DNA of 64,000 nucleotides from Symsagittifera roscoffensis (GCF_963678635.1 NW_026970972.1:162876-226875); one strand, 5' to 3'; positions 1-12,371 are shown, counted from the first letter of the stretch. Numbers and translations are program-made. Notes: generated by a model from the sequence alone, not told the origin.

Positions 1-2895
1 TCAAGACCGCGTATACGAATTGCAGGGCGGGTGGCATATTCGCGTACCCAGGAGACGTAGTGAACACTACCTTCGTCTTGGATCCGAATCGCGCAACGAC
101 GTTCTCTTGCACCTCATTCATTGCTGCAAACAACGCCTGGATTGCTTCCCAAATTCTTCTTGGTGATGGCTCGTCGCCCTTGAAATGCTCAAGAAACCCA
201 GTCGCGTGTAGGTGATCGTTCATCCCCGCAAACAGTAGTAACTCGGGTTCGCAAGGCATCTCTGATTTTATTGCCACCACCAGGGTCAACATCTGGTTCA
301 GCTCCGCTCCTGGCAATGAGTATATTAGAGTCTCCGGCCAGAACAACTTGGGAGATGTTCCTTCGAAGTCCGATCTCGCCACGATGACCACCCTCGCAGC
401 AGCTGGATCTGCTCTGTCATAGACTGCCAGGGTTTTGGCCAACTGGGTGCTCCCACAGGGTTTGCCGTATCTAGGATCATCCGCCAACCTCGTGCCTTCA
501 TAGGCGGCGTCTGGCAGCTCCATTTCCCTTGGGTCCAGCAGTTTATCCACCACCCTCAACTGCGCCGGAGTTGCCAATCTGATCCTGGCAATGCTCTCCG
601 ATGTTTGGGGGGTTCCGCTATGAGTCCCGGACTTCCCAGTAACATTAGAGGCCTGTAATTGATGGGTCCCATGATCGCCTTTGTGGGAATCCCGGTCAGG
701 TCCGCAGTCTCCATCATTTTTGCTCTCGAGAAATGCGTCTCATGAGCCTTCAACCAGTCCACGCATTGATGTCTACTCAAGTCCTCGTGCGACACTCGTT
801 CAAGACCCAGAGTCTCCGCTAACTCTCGTCTGCATTCCAGGTCTTCCAAGTCCAACCCTCTCACTTTTTCTGCATATCTCAACCGAGTGGTCTCTACTGG
901 TCTCTCCACCGGCTTGCTCTCCGACACTACCACTGAGGACACTACCGAGCTCTGGGGCGTTGATGACGTCACCTCCTCGGCCTCCATTGGTGCGGCACCT
1001 GACAATCTGGTCTGATTGCTTCTTGAGCTGTCTCTAGAATCAACCCTTGGTCCCAAACGGCTAGACAAAGCCCTCGAGGCAAGGAATGGTGGGTTTGGAG
1101 GTGGTCCGAATGTGAATTGGGCAGTCCCCAACAGCTCCGCCTCCAGCGCGTTTATGTGCCTTTGAAAGACATCATTTAACCACTCCACTCCCCTCGGTCT
1201 GTCAAAGTGGATTCCATCCGCAGACGTATCATCAGGGAATCCAGCCTGCTCCATCTGCTCAGCCACATCCAGCAACCCCACTGGGAGAACGCTCCTTTGG
1301 TGAATTTTTCTGATCACTTCGTTTAGATTCCGTACCTTCACGTTCATCTCCATGGCATGTTGATCGGACTTCATGTTGTAGGGGACGGTACACATTGTGA
1401 GTAGGGCAGGATCCATTTGAATCCTCACCTCCTCAAGGATGCAGCTCATCTTGTCGTGCAGTCTCGTCACTTTCCTTGCCTCTCCCCTCGACGTGTCATT
1501 CGTCCCGATCATCAGAGTCACCGCGTATACTCTTGCCATCCCTAGCATCTCAAGTGTCTCCAACATCTGTGGCATGGCAGCTCCAGCGAAGCTCAAGACC
1601 CCCGTCTGCCAATGCGACTGAATCCGGGTTAGCACCCGCAACAAGCTGTCTCCTATAATTAGATGGACTGCGCCTTCTGGTATACGAGGTGGTGAAAGGT
1701 ACTCCACCCAGGCTGGATCATGGAAGCAGTCCCTCCTGGCCCTTTGTGCTGAGCGCCAATCCAGGCGATTGTGCCTGTGGTACCTGCTCTCTGTATTCTT
1801 CTTATAGCTTGAGATCATTACACTCCTGATCGGTTGCTCCCTCCACGTCGAGGGTTGCTCCGCCCTCACCGAACTCTCCCGACTTCTCAGCTGTAGTCTC
1901 TCGTTCAATTCCTTCAGACGCGATGAGCTGCCGCTCACCTGACTGCCGCTCGGGGTTGAGGCCGGGGTATATCCTGGCAGTGCCACATCCATTAGTGGGC
2001 GTATAGGTTGTGTCTCTAGGCCACGTAGGGAGGACGTTGACTCAGTTGGTATCCTCACTTCCAGCCCCTCACTCATGTGTTCACGAGCCGCGCGGTCAAG
2101 ATTAAACCGTCCCCTTGCCCTGGGAGCTTCGTCCACCTCCATCTGTGATTCCGGCCTCGAGCTGGTGACCACTAGCTCTTTTGGCTTGGCTCCCTTTTGC
2201 ATATCTAGCTCACGTTGTCGTTGCTGGATTCTTTCCATCTCCGACTTCAGCTGTTCACAATTTGCGGCATTCTCCCGCACCCTCAGTTCCTGCTGATGTT
2301 CGACCCTCAGCATCTCAAGCATTCTCAGTGTCGGGTCCCGCTCGATGACTGCCTGGTCCCTCTTCAGCTGAGCCTGGTCTCGATCAAGCTTTGCTTGATC
2401 CCGGTCAAGGTTCGCCTTGTTCCTTTCCATCTGTGTCTTCTCGAGTTCTTTCTTCAGAACACTGAGGTCCGGATACGCCTCTTCTGTCTGCTGCGCTCGC
2501 ATCATCGATGGCGCCTTACTCGTGCTTTGACCAGCCGATCTTGCTGATGGCCTGGTTGGCAGTGGAAATTCCACAGCGCCATACTCGGTGTTATTACTCA
2601 AGCCAGGGTTCCTCGCCAAGTCGAAGCCCCTTACTCCTCCATCCACATTCCATGACAACCACCTGGTTTGCTCCTGGTTGGATATTCCCTCTGTGGTATA
2701 GCCGACCATCAAGACAGCTTCCGTTGCAGACTCCCTGAATTCACCCTGTTCTTCTAACTGGAGGATGGCGTTCAGCATCACCGCCATTCTCTCATCCACT
2801 TGGGTGTAATCCAGATCCCTCAGGCGTCTGTATAGCTCATCAAGCGTGGGCTTCTTCAGGGCTGCTGGCATTGACTTCTAGAACCTAGCTGCCAT
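1..2895 (-). pseudogene. Element A ORF2, N-terminal third: coiled-coil module plus SGNH hydrolase domain (broken, continues left)
   Basis: The start equivalent to that of C is the ATG at 2895, but codon 6 is a TAG (2878-2880) where C has Trp. The next ATG is at 2871 and opens 771 codons to 556. That stretch has an N-terminal module shared with C, a long KxxLDRDQAxLxRDQ-type coiled coil (about residues 130-235), a Pro/Ser/Arg-rich linker, and an SGNH hydrolase domain with GDSLL near residue 407, a GTND block and a DGIHFD block. From about 600 down to 1 the homology continues in another frame (frameshift near 590-600) into the second SGNH-like region, with the conserved GMND motif. Here the coiled coil and the SGNH domain lie in one frame, which supports a single ancestral ORF2. 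Confidence 0.8.
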
Positions 2896-3406
2896 CTCTG
2901 TGATCTCTGGATGATTTCAAATATTAATACACTCAAGAATTACCTTACCGACTCAAGAATTACCTTACCGACTCAAGAATTACCTTACCGACTCAAGAAT
3001 GCTTCAGAAATATCTTTTTGCAAATATCTTCCGCAAGTGTTGATTATCGCGAGTTCGATCAAGACTTTCTTTTCTATTTTCCACTTGAGTATGGTTGAAT
3101 TGTCAACTTTGTTTATCAAATTGATCTGAAAATAAAATCCATATTAAGACTAATGTGTCGTGTTCCTAACCTAAAACCCCCCTGTTTACCAGCATGGTTA
3201 AAACCTTATCATTTTCATTCCACTTAAAACAAGTCAAGTGGAAATTCTCTAAGAGCATGCAGATTCATTTTATGTTTTAGCACCGTCAATTTTCTAAAAT
3301 TCGATTGTCATGCCAATCGCGTTTTAAGATCCTTTTACCTGTGCCATACCCCAGTACCCGACTTGAGATCCCTTCCTGTCCTACTCGAGACCCCCCTGTA
3401 CCCAAC
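2896..3406. other. Element A spacer between pol and ORF2
   Basis: This 511-bp AT-rich non-coding stretch lies between the pol stop and the ORF2 start. It aligns with the same spacer in C, with shared blocks around cctaacct and attcattttatgttttagcaccgt. It holds a 20-bp tandem repeat at 2931-3000 and no credible ORF. In envelope-carrying retroelements such a position is where a splice acceptor or separate initiation signal for the downstream ORF would lie. I cannot identify one with confidence. Confidence 0.55.
2931..3000. repeat. 20-bp tandem repeat, about 3.5 copies
   Basis: The unit actcaagaattaccttaccg is repeated three times perfectly, followed by a partial fourth copy (actcaagaat). A diverged version of the same array sits at the same place in element C (51750-51812). 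Confidence 0.95.
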
Positions 3407-4024
3407 TCAGGCGATGCTCAAGTAGTATTTCTTGTGCAGATGTATTATTATCTCTGTTTCTGCGAAGACCACGTGCAGGATAGCATATAATTCCCTTGGG
3501 CTCAACTTGCCTCTGTTTGGGTCATAGAACGGCATTGAGACCTCCGTTATCCCTCTTTCCATCATGAAGTCTCGTAGTCTGGTTAGTGCCAACATTACTT
3601 GTTCAGTGTCGATTGTATTCCTTTCATTGACCCTCGTCACTAGAAAGCACAGGTATTTGCCTGGGACTTGCGCTACTGATGGAGGAAGTGCCGCCATTCC
3701 TCCCAGCCCCGGTCTCTGCCTGAATAGAAACTCCACGTTCTGGTACTCTCTCTTGAAATCAGCCTCCAGTCTCGACTTGAAGCTCATGTTCGCCGTGATA
3801 CAGATCGCGCTAGTCCTGTTTGACAGGATGAAGTCGTTATCCGTTATCATGATGTTTTCCGAGTACTCGTTGCGTATTTCAAATTTCGTTTTGAAATTCC
3901 GACCTATGTTAGGCTCAGGCTCTTCCTTATCCAGTTCCAATTCGTTCGTTTCTCTCACTTCCTTGAGTTTCTTTATAATCAAATTTTCGGTGTGGGCAAG
4001 TCCTACCCCCCACTCCCCGGACAA
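3407..4024 (-). pseudogene. Element A Pol C-terminal macro-like domain (fragment)
   Basis: About 205 codons equivalent to the last 200 residues of the B and C polyproteins. It shows the GKYLCFLVTR strand, the GITEVSMP strand, the DPNRGKL loop, the RELYAIL helix and a VVFAETEI segment, ending KKYYLSIA. This pattern follows macro domains of the OARD1/Poa1p type. It is in a different frame from the upstream integrase part (shift near 4015-4025, inside a C run one base longer than in B and C), so in A it is cut off from integrase. The macro assignment is inference from pattern. Confidence 0.6.
4013..4022 (-). promoter_or_regulatory. PPT-like decamer GTCCGGGGAG, internal copy in A
   Basis: The + strand reads ctccccggac. 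The same ten bases adjoin the 3' LTRs of B and C as the presumed polypurine tract. This copy lies in a block conserved in all three elements just before the macro-like domain. Confidence 0.4.
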
Positions 4025-6353
4025 AAATATTTATCGACGTCCCCGTCGATGATGTCGGGTCTGAATTGTCCGAAGGAATGTCAAGCGGCCTGTCTGTTGC
4101 CGTCCAGCCGAAGAGAGGGTCCTCTGTTTTCCTATGTTTTTTCGATGACACGTCGACTTGTTGAATGCATTGTCCTTCGTAGTTCTCGTCCTTGACGTCG
4201 CGCATCTATTCTAGTATCCTCAAGTTCGTGTTCTCCCTTCTTTTTATTTCGCTCTGTTCCAGATCCGTCTCCATTTCCGGTGTCGAGTAGTCTTCCTGCG
4301 GATAATGTCCACCATCATCAATAAGCTGCCATTCCTGTTCGGCTTCTAGTTCGCCTGCACCCAGTAATTCCTCGCCCAATTTGTCTGGCTGTATCTTATC
4401 GATCAAGAAGTCATCTCCGTACCTGTTGTACCTCATGCTTGTCCGTTTACGATTGCCAGTCCTGGTTCCCGGTAGTATTGGTCGATCTGGCTCCATCCAC
4501 TTGGGCACTTCATTTTGCTCCGGGTCGTTCCAGTCTTCCTCTACAAGCGATCCTGCTTCAAAGTCCACCTCTATCTTATCATTGTCGTCCAAGCTCAAGT
4601 TTTCATTGCCATCATTCTTTTCTCTGGCGCCTTTTTCATTCACTTCACACGCTCGCTTTACTACAAGGTACTCGAGACCCTCCATGTCCTTCGGTATGCA
4701 CCAGTCCTCTAGGGACGGTACGTGAGGCTTCAGATTTTCATAATGTGCTGCTCGCCCAGTACTCAAGCGGTAGAACCGTCCTTGTTGATGTACTTCCGTT
4801 ATCATGAATCGTCCCCTCCGCTTCTTGAGTAGTTTCTTTCTTCCCTTGGGCGGTATGACATTTTGGAAGACCCACACGTATTGGCCCACTTCATATGGCT
4901 TTGCTTGTAATATCTTCTCATCATATTTCTTGCGTTGTCTCATTTGCGCTTGCGCCGTGTTCCTCCTGCATAGTTCGTTTAGCTCCTGCTGTCTCCTGAT
5001 TGCTTCTTTCACGTATGCCTGAGGCGACGTCCTTTTCCCTTCGTATTCCGGATAAAAGAATGTCAGGGGCGTTGCTCTCTCCCTGCCCGTCAACATCATG
5101 AAAGGACTGATGCCCGTCGTTGAGTGCTGTGTACTGTTGTAGGCCCCTACTACCTGCGGCAGGTATTTATCCCAGTCCGTCATGTATCTTGAGCAGTATA
5201 CCCTCAACATATTGACCAGTGTCCTGTTCTGTCTCTCTACCAGCCCGTTGGTCTGTGGGTGGTAGGTTGTCGAGTGTGCTTGAGTAATGTGCGATCTCCT
5301 CATCAATTCTTTTGTCAAGTCCCCCACAAAAGCTTTGCCGTTGTCCGACTGGAAAGTCATTGGACAACCATACCTTTATATCCAATGCGTTATCAGGTGA
5401 TCACATGTCTCCTCGGCTGAGGTTGTCTGACACGGAACCGCTTCCGCCAACTTTGTGAAGTGATCTATTATAACCAGTATCTGGTTATATCCCGACTCCG
5501 TCATGCAGATTTTTTGATGGTCTATCTGCACCACTTCGTTGAACTCTGAGCTCTCAAAGGACTTGAGGGGGAACTTCATCTTCCTTGGGTCTTTTACCTG
5601 GAGACATGCCAGGCAGGCATTCACCCATCTCTCGCAAGCTTTCCTCATTCCTGGCCAATCAAACCTGTGAAGTATCTTTTGTTGCACTTTGTCTATCCCC
5701 TGGTGCCCCATCTGGTCGTGCGATCTGAAAAGCACCTCTGTCTGATACAACTGTGGTAGTATGATGAGGTTGTGCTTGTGATATATCTTCTCCTCATCTC
5801 TCCTCTTGCACGCCACCACCCCATCAGCTGGTTGATAGAGTAAATCTTTCTTTTCTTCGTAGAACTTGCTCAAGATCTTGTAGCTGTCTTCTTCGAGTTC
5901 CCCTTTCTCCTTGGACCTCGTCCGGATCCATTTGGAGAGGTTACTTGTCATTTTGTCATTCTTTTGGGCTCTTATCAGGTCCGACAGCCTGTATCTCGCT
6001 TTGACATGTTCTTTTAGTGCCATGATCTGTCCATTCATTTCCCCAGGGTGGTGGATGTCATCGCTCAGCTTCACGCATACTATCCTCTTCACGATTTTCA
6101 TGTCATCTTCTGGCACCAGGTTCGTTCTTACGTTTGAGTTGCATGATAGTTCTCTGAATGGTTTCCTCGAAACCGCAATTCTCTCAAGTTCTTCACCACC
6201 TCGGATCTCTTGTACGTCCAGATTATACGTTCCTGAAGATGGGTCTGTCTGTAATTCCCTGTCGCGGTGTCTTATCTTCTCTTCCGCCAATATCATGCAC
6301 AGACTGTCTAGGTTTTCGCTGCTCTCATCCGAGTTTTCATCCCATTCTTCACG

Positions 6354-6417
6354 CTCCCCGGACAATTTTCCTTCTCTGGTTTCTTCTTCTTCCGTGGATA
6401 TGGACCACTCCCCGGAC
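6354..6417 (-). promoter_or_regulatory. Two PPT-like decamers in the RNase H-integrase linker of A
   Basis: Two copies of + strand ctccccggac (sense GTCCGGGGAG) lie at 6354-6363 and 6408-6417, matching in position the pair at 55177-55237 in C and the trio in B. They encode SGE in the linker. Confidence 0.35.
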
Positions 6418-6424
6418 TCTTGAT

Positions 6425-7375
6425 CTAGTCCCAGGTGTTCAGCTTCTTCTCTGAACGCCACTTCTTTTTCCTAACCTTGGTCTGCTCCAGAATGCTTTCA
6501 GGGATTTTGTCAACTAGTGACTGCACAACATCTTTGCTATCAATGACGCTTCCTCTTGAAGAGTCTGTATTGCTCACTGTTTCTTTTCTCCGCAGTATCG
6601 TGACTTCCGGTTCCTCTTGACCCTTCTCTTGGATGACGGGCTTATCATCTGATAGTTTCTCGAGCAACCTCATTAAGTCATCATCTATTTGTGCATCTCC
6701 CACTTCTACCTGGTTCAGATCATAGCCTTTTGCCTTGAGCGTCTCCCTCACAATCTTCGATTTGAGTATTACCTCTATCGGAATCCCTCTGTTCTTCTTC
6801 AAGATTGTCTTTTCCGGAGGTTCTTTTGGTAACTCTGGATGATCTTCAATCGGTTTGCCTGATTAGTCCAGCCATCTCGTGAGTGGAAGACTGTCGTACG
6901 TTTCCTTGTCCATGAAGGAGAAGCCATCCTTGATTTCAGGTCTATCCGCCTCCCTTTGTTCTTGTCTCTCGTAGAACTCCGTCTTCTTACTCAAGCTGTC
7001 GGCGTTTTGATGTTTGTCTCGTGTTCTATGCTCGATTATCATATTGTACCCATCCAGGCGAACTATCCACCTCCCAATGTAACTTTGATCCATTGAGTAC
7101 GTCTTCAGCCAGCTTAGTGCTCTGTTGTCGACTCTCAGCTTGAATGGCTCGCTGCCTAAGTACGCTCTATATTTCTCGACAAAGGTGACCACCGCGAACA
7201 TCTGTGCCTTCGGTGCCCCGTATTTCATTTCTGTGTCGCTTAAGACTTTGCTCTCGTAGGCTATTGGTCTCAAGACTGTTTTCCCGTTCCATTCCTGTTC
7301 TTGATGGAGAATTCCACAAATCGCAACTACCGACGCATCCGTGTCCAGCACGTACATCCCTTTCTCCGTCGGCAT
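6425..7375 (-). pseudogene. Element A RNase H and start of long linker (broken)
   Basis: 7375-6863 encodes a Ty3/Gypsy-type RNase H: VLDTDASVVAI with the first catalytic Asp, KYGAPKAQMFAV (the catalytic Glu seen in B and C is Gln here), LRVDNRALSWL, and the terminal DKHQNADSLS. The frame stops after LTRWLD at a TAA where C has Lys, then continues in the same frame at 6802-6425 as the Lys/Glu-rich linker. The Glu-to-Gln change would itself be expected to inactivate RNase H. Confidence 0.8.
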
Positions 7376-7407
7376 ACCTAGTACTGGTGCCTCACATAGC
7401 TCTTTCT

Positions 7408-8229
7408 TTACTCTCTGGAATGACTCTTCTGCCGCGTTGTTCCACGTGAATTTCTTGCCCTTATGCCCATTAATTGTTGCATCGGGTATACCTTGTCCGC
7501 ATAGCCTTTGATGAACTCTCTATAGTAGTTAGCGAAACCCAGGAAGCTCATCAACTGGTGTTCCGTCTTTGGCGATTTCCAAGTTAGGACTGCTTCCACA
7601 GCGTCTGGGTCAGATCTGATGCCGTGCCTGTCCACCATCCTGCCCAAATATTTTATCGAGTCCTTGAGTATCTCGCACTTTGATGGTTTACACTTTAGCC
7701 CCGACCTTTTCATGCATGCAAACACCTCGTCGAGTCTCTCAATGTGGTCTTCTAGTGTGGGCGTCGCTATTACCACGTCATCCACTTAGCACATTACCAG
7801 ATTGCCATACTTCTTCGTCACGCCTATCAGCGCGTGTGCCATCAACCGCTGAAATGTGGCTGAGTCATTGCAAAGACCAAACGGCATCCGTTTCCACTGA
7901 AATAGACCCAACTCGCAGGCGAACCCCGTCTTGTCCCTGTCCTGTTTTCTCAGCGGTACCTGCCAGAAGGCCGAACCTAAATCAAGAGTCGTAAAGAACT
8001 TTACATCACCTAACTTCGAGAGGCTCTCATCAATTCTAGGTATGGGATAGGCATCCTTCACCGTGACGGAGTTCAGGTACCGAATGTCACAACAAAACCT
8101 CAATTGGTCGCCTTTCTTTTTGGCCATCCTTACTCCACACGCCCACGGTGATTTGGCTTGTTCTATCATGTCATACTCTAGTAACGTTTCTATCTCTTTT
8201 CTACACGCATCCGATTTATGTGGGGTCAT
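7408..8229 (-). pseudogene. Element A reverse transcriptase (nonsense codon at the YxDD tyrosine)
   Basis: 8229-7786 carries the RT fingers and palm with TLDLGSAFWQVPL (first catalytic Asp), the PFGLCN motif and LMAHALIGV. It ends LVMC followed by TAA exactly where B has the Tyr of YVDD and C that of YMDD. The frame then continues as VDDVVIATPTLEDH and LGFANYYREFIKGY to 7408, after which it shifts. The RT is therefore cut at its active site. Confidence 0.88.
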
Positions 8230-8273
8230 GCGCCTCGCCCCCTCCCTGGGCGTTCTTGCATTCTCCTCAAGTT

Positions 8274-9803
8274 CTATTTCATGCTCAACGAAATTACAAC
8301 ACCCGATGTCCGCTTTATGTTTAGAAAAACTTCTTCGTTTCGCTCTAGTACGTCCTTGATGGCTTCGAGCTGTTCGTCTGTCATTTTGCCCCTCAAATGT
8401 TCAATCTCCGGCAGAGCCGGTTTATCAAATTGCATTTCATCTAGTGTGGGCCGCTCTGGAAAGTTCGAACAGCTCGACAGCCCATCGTCCGTCTCTGACT
8501 TAAGTGATTTAACAAGACCCGATGAACCTTTTTTTTCTGTAATCGTCTCAAGATACAAATTTTGTCCCTGTGATTAGGAAAATCAACAACTTCATTTTGT
8601 TTTGAATTCTCAGTCATTTCATATCGAGTTTTAACCGGTAAAGCATATCCCAGCTTCCTCCCTCTCTGTATCGTGATCGGTATATCAAGGGTATTCAACA
8701 AGACATTGACGCAGAGGCCGCTATTCGTTATCGAGAATGATCTTCCTAAAACAGCAGCACTTTGACTATTAGGATTCGGAACTACGCACACTTGCTTGTT
8801 GTCACTTAGTGCATTGTAATTTTTCATCCGCAAGCTTACGATTGCCGCTTCATTCGCTTTTAGCCTCACCCTCCTACTCAAGAATACCGGTGCTTTATTC
8901 TCATTCGCTATTATTAAATTAACCGGTTTTATTGCGTACCTCCTATCCGGATTTCTTATTCTGAACATCGCATTGTTTAAATCAATCGTTACGCCAAAGT
9001 TCCGGATGAAGTCCCTGCCTAAAATTAATTGGTCAGACTCGTCCAGGTTTTCTACTACAAGAAAGCTCATCCACAGATTGCGTTCCCCCAGGTTTAGGGC
9101 TATTATTGGTGTCCTGCCCAGCACTCGCAGCGCCCCTTTGTTGGCTGCTGACAACCGTATTCTTGAGTCTATCAAGTCCTCTTTGTCGAAGCCCATTCGC
9201 TCCCAAGTTTCGATTGGCATTACACTCAAGACCGCTCCAGTATCGAGTAACCCACGCAAGTGAGTCTTTTTGCCATTGATGTCAAGCACGTGTGCTGACA
9301 CGTCTGCCTCTGTCCCGATGTGCATTGCATCTTCCACCAGCATGGCAGAGTGTCCAATCGACCTCACTTTTAGTTCTTCTCTTCCTACGTAGATCTGCCC
9401 TACTAGATCTTCATCGCATGTTATCATTGTTTTCGTATAGATGTTTATTCCGTCTATATTCAGCATCACCTCATGCGGACCATAAGCTTCCGTGTACCTG
9501 TTGTCAATTCGAACTGACTTGCTACCCCCCTTTTGTGAGTAGCGCTCGTACTGCTCTAAAAGTCGTTTGTGGACTTATACCATTCAAGTAGTCAGCGTAC
9601 ACGTCAATGTGCATTTTTGTCTGGTCGCTCGGTTCACTCAAGTTTCTGGTTACCTCATGGCCGCCCACGGTGATTATCGACATTATTCTAGCCCCGATTT
9701 TTGTTATGCCGAATGGTTTTCCCGTCACCATTTTCACGGTGTTGCAGTTTCCGCTCTTTTTCGATCCCGCTATAGCCTCTGATGTTGACTTCGAGCACGC
9801 CAA
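8274..9803 (-). pseudogene. Element A protease region and Gag-PR spacer (broken)
   Basis: 9469-8441 contains the retropepsin active site in LLDTGAVLSVMP and a flap/second-loop region LGRDFIRNFGVTIDL, matching C closely. 9803-9522 is the upstream spacer with ITVGGHEVTRNLSEPS, and 8558-8274 the start of the RT connection. These lie in three frames, so at least two frameshifts fall here, and a stretch of 9804-10037 is broken by nonsense codons (TAA at 10038, TAG near 9874, both where C has Gln). Confidence 0.82.
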
Positions 9804-10037
9804 TGCCTCATTGAATTTATGTCTATCAATTTCCTGTTTTAGTCGTTGTTCTATTTCTTCTGCCGCCAGATCCTACTTCACCTTGTTGATAGCTTCCGCC
9901 ACCGCTTTTTCATAATTTATCTCGAGAATGTTCCCGGCCGTGGCTTCTAATGCACTATTAACTTGCGTTACGGCTTTCACTGTTTTCGTTGGCAGTTCCG
10001 TACTTGGTGCTCCTAAGTTTTTCGATTCCAACTCATT

Positions 10038-11608
10038 TTATCTATTCCGTTGATTCTGCAGCGCCGCTAATGCTAATTTATGTTTGGGGTGGCTCTGGTC
10101 CTTGACTGCCTCCCAAAACACGGGACAATCCATTCTGAAGTGCCCTTCCTGATTGCAGAAGAAGCACCTTGCACCTATCTTGATGATTAAGCCACTATAG
10201 TATTCGTGTTCCTCCATCTGGCTCATGTCCTCCTCATCTGGTGCGTAACCCAGGCTCTTCATGCCCTGTTTATATGTTGTGCAGTCAGCCACGTGATGAT
10301 CAGCTGACCCGCAGTTCGCGCATGATCTGCGTTTGTCCATGTCATCTTTAGGCTTGTACCATGACGACCTTTGAGGTTGGCTCCCCCTTGAGTATTCCTG
10401 TTATCCGTGTATGAGTATTTCTTGGGTTTCATTAGCATGTACTTTCTCGACTTCTGTCTCATCTCTTCTGGGGTCGGTGCGCTATCTTTCGACAATGTGT
10501 AGTATGTTGCTAACATTGTTCTCAAGTCATCACTCTTTACCCCATCAATGAACTTCGAGGCGATGCTAAAGTTTCTTCTGTTTGTCGACTCTTCAGGGTC
10601 ACTTCTTCTTCTCAAGCTCTCAAGGTCATCTAGGAACCGATCAATCGATTCATCGTCCCTTTGCTTTCTCTTTTCAAATCGCATCATCGCTTGGTTACCC
10701 TTCATGCCCGACCCAAATCGATTCAACAATATTTCGAAGATTTTATCTGCGGTGTCGCGTTCTTCTTCTTTCTTTGCAACCACGCATTTCAATGCCGTGC
10801 CTTCTAAGTTGCTGAGTATCGCTGTGCATGCTTGTCTTTCATCATTCAAATTGTCTTGTTCTAAATGCAATCTCATGACTTCTACCCAAGTGTCAATGCA
10901 TCCATCCGAATCGTCCTTGAATTCTTTCGGTTTTTTAAATGTCTTTCTGGACTTGCCCCCTCCCCTATCACTCGAGTCGGTGTTCCTCGTGGCGAAGGCT
11001 TCTAGAGTCCTGTTCATCATCTCCCAAGTGCTTGCCCACGTCATGGCATCTGGCCCTGGGTTGCTGTGAGCTGTGGAGTCCCCTGGACCATTCGTTGTAT
11101 TTGGTGTAATATTCTTCATAATTGTTTTGGCAGCTGCTGGTGCCGTGTTCGATGCCCGGGTTAAAGGCAACGGTGTCGATTGCCGTTTGTTCCGTTGTGG
11201 TTCCACGAAGTCAACTCTGTTGCCTTGCGAGCGATCCGCTGCCGGCCTGTCTTGTGACGTAGAGTTTCTCAAGATTGCATCCAATTTCGACTGTATTGCA
11301 CATGAACTTTCAGCCTGGGTCCTGCTCATTGCTTCCATCCTCGTTTCCAGACTCCCCAACTGGTTGTTGACATCATCATATCGGTTTTTCATTTGTTGCA
11401 GATCTTTCTTGATGTTCTTCTCTCGTTCTTCGTCAGTGGCATTTACTTTGTCTGACATCTGTTGAATCTTTTCCTCAGTTGCCCTGGCCAGGTTGAAATA
11501 GCTATCCAGGTACTCGTGTTTGTTGTATCTTAATTCTTTTCTTATTACTTCTCTATCCTCCTCGCTGTGCTTCAATCTCTTGTCGATCTGCTCTAGCTTT
11601 GCCATCAA
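10038..11608 (-). pseudogene. Element A Gag: coiled coil, capsid-like region and CCHC knuckles (broken)
   Basis: 11608-10259 holds a charged coiled coil (KLEQIDKRLKHSEEDREVIRK onward) and the capsid-like region common to Ty3/Gypsy Gag (FKDDSDGCIDTWVEVMRLHLEQ, LNRFGSGMKGNQAMMRFEKR). 10340-10038, in another frame, holds two knuckles: CANCGSADHHVADC and CFFCNQEGHFRMDC, both C-X2-C-X4-H-X4-C. The frameshift lies between 10259 and 10340, so knuckles and capsid are uncoupled in A. Confidence 0.87.
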
Positions 11609-12192
11609 ATCACCCAGCTCAATGTTGTTGGTCCACTGTTGTTGTCTGCTTTATCCTGTCTGGCTTGTTCTTTGCTTTGGTCGGCGTCTGTCGTCTTCGT
11701 GAGAACTGTCCCAAATGTTCGTGCTCTTTCAGTTTTCGGTTCTTCAGCTGTGTTGTCCCTCGACTTCATTCCGACCATCATCGCCAACTTTTCCGTAAAA
11801 GACGTTTTCTTTACTTGAGAGTCGTCTTTCACCGTCTCTGGCGTGTTGCCTGTTGTGTCTTCCAAAGCGTCTATCGGTGAGAACTCCATGGTTTTTGGAT
11901 TTTGATCTTCCACATGAGGCATCGGTGTCGATTCCGTTGTTTTCTTCTCCACCTCCTCCACGCTCTGGTCTGGTGTCTCTAGATCGATTTCAATAGCAGG
12001 CTCCGTCTGTTTTTCTTTAGCACCGTCTTTCGTTTTGTTTTCAGTACTACTCCTCGTGCTGAACATGGTAACTGAAAAGTTTTTGTTTGTTGCCTTTGGT
12101 TCCATTGGTTTTATTTTACGTAGTGATGAGTTATACTTTGTTTTTGAAGCAGTAGATCTTCTTTCTGCCACCGGTACCCTGCTCCGCCTCAT
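11605..12192 (-). pseudogene. Element A Gag N-terminal acidic module
   Basis: 195 codons from an ATG at 12192 (MRRSRVPVAERR...). The region is rich in Glu, Thr and Ser and matches C (SFTEKLAMMVGMKS, ARTFGTVLTKT). In A the reading frame runs straight from the MRRSRVPVAE leader peptide into the module, whereas in C a TAA separates them. A frameshift near 11605-11625 cuts it from the coiled-coil part, at the boundary where B has a nonsense codon. Confidence 0.7.
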
Positions 12193-12371
12193 TATTTTTA
12201 TTTACAATTGTTCCTTTTTACAGTCTTACTATATACACAAATCTATTCTAAGAATAAAATCTTTTGTGAAAAAATTATTAAAAGGAAATATACAACGTGA
12301 TAAAAACAATGTTCCCAGTTCTCTTTCAAAACCTTTCAAAAAACTTTCTTTATTTGTGGTCACAACCGTCA

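Larger units (their letters stand above)
3927..6461 (-). pseudogene. Element A integrase region (broken)
   Basis: Three stretches cover the linker and integrase: 6461-5376, 5360-4206 and 4205-3927. The first holds the acidic linker and the HHCC zinc domain (SHDQMGHQGIDK, then CLACLQVKDPR) and the first catalytic Asp (VQIDHQK). The second holds SDNGKAF and the HPQTNGLVERQN helix, completing the DDE triad, followed by a GPY/F-like end that has lost the WRGPF match seen in B and C (RRGRF here). In-frame nonsense codons separate the stretches: a TAA before the FQSDNG segment, and a TAG where C has Trp near 4206. No intact integrase can be made. Confidence 0.85.
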
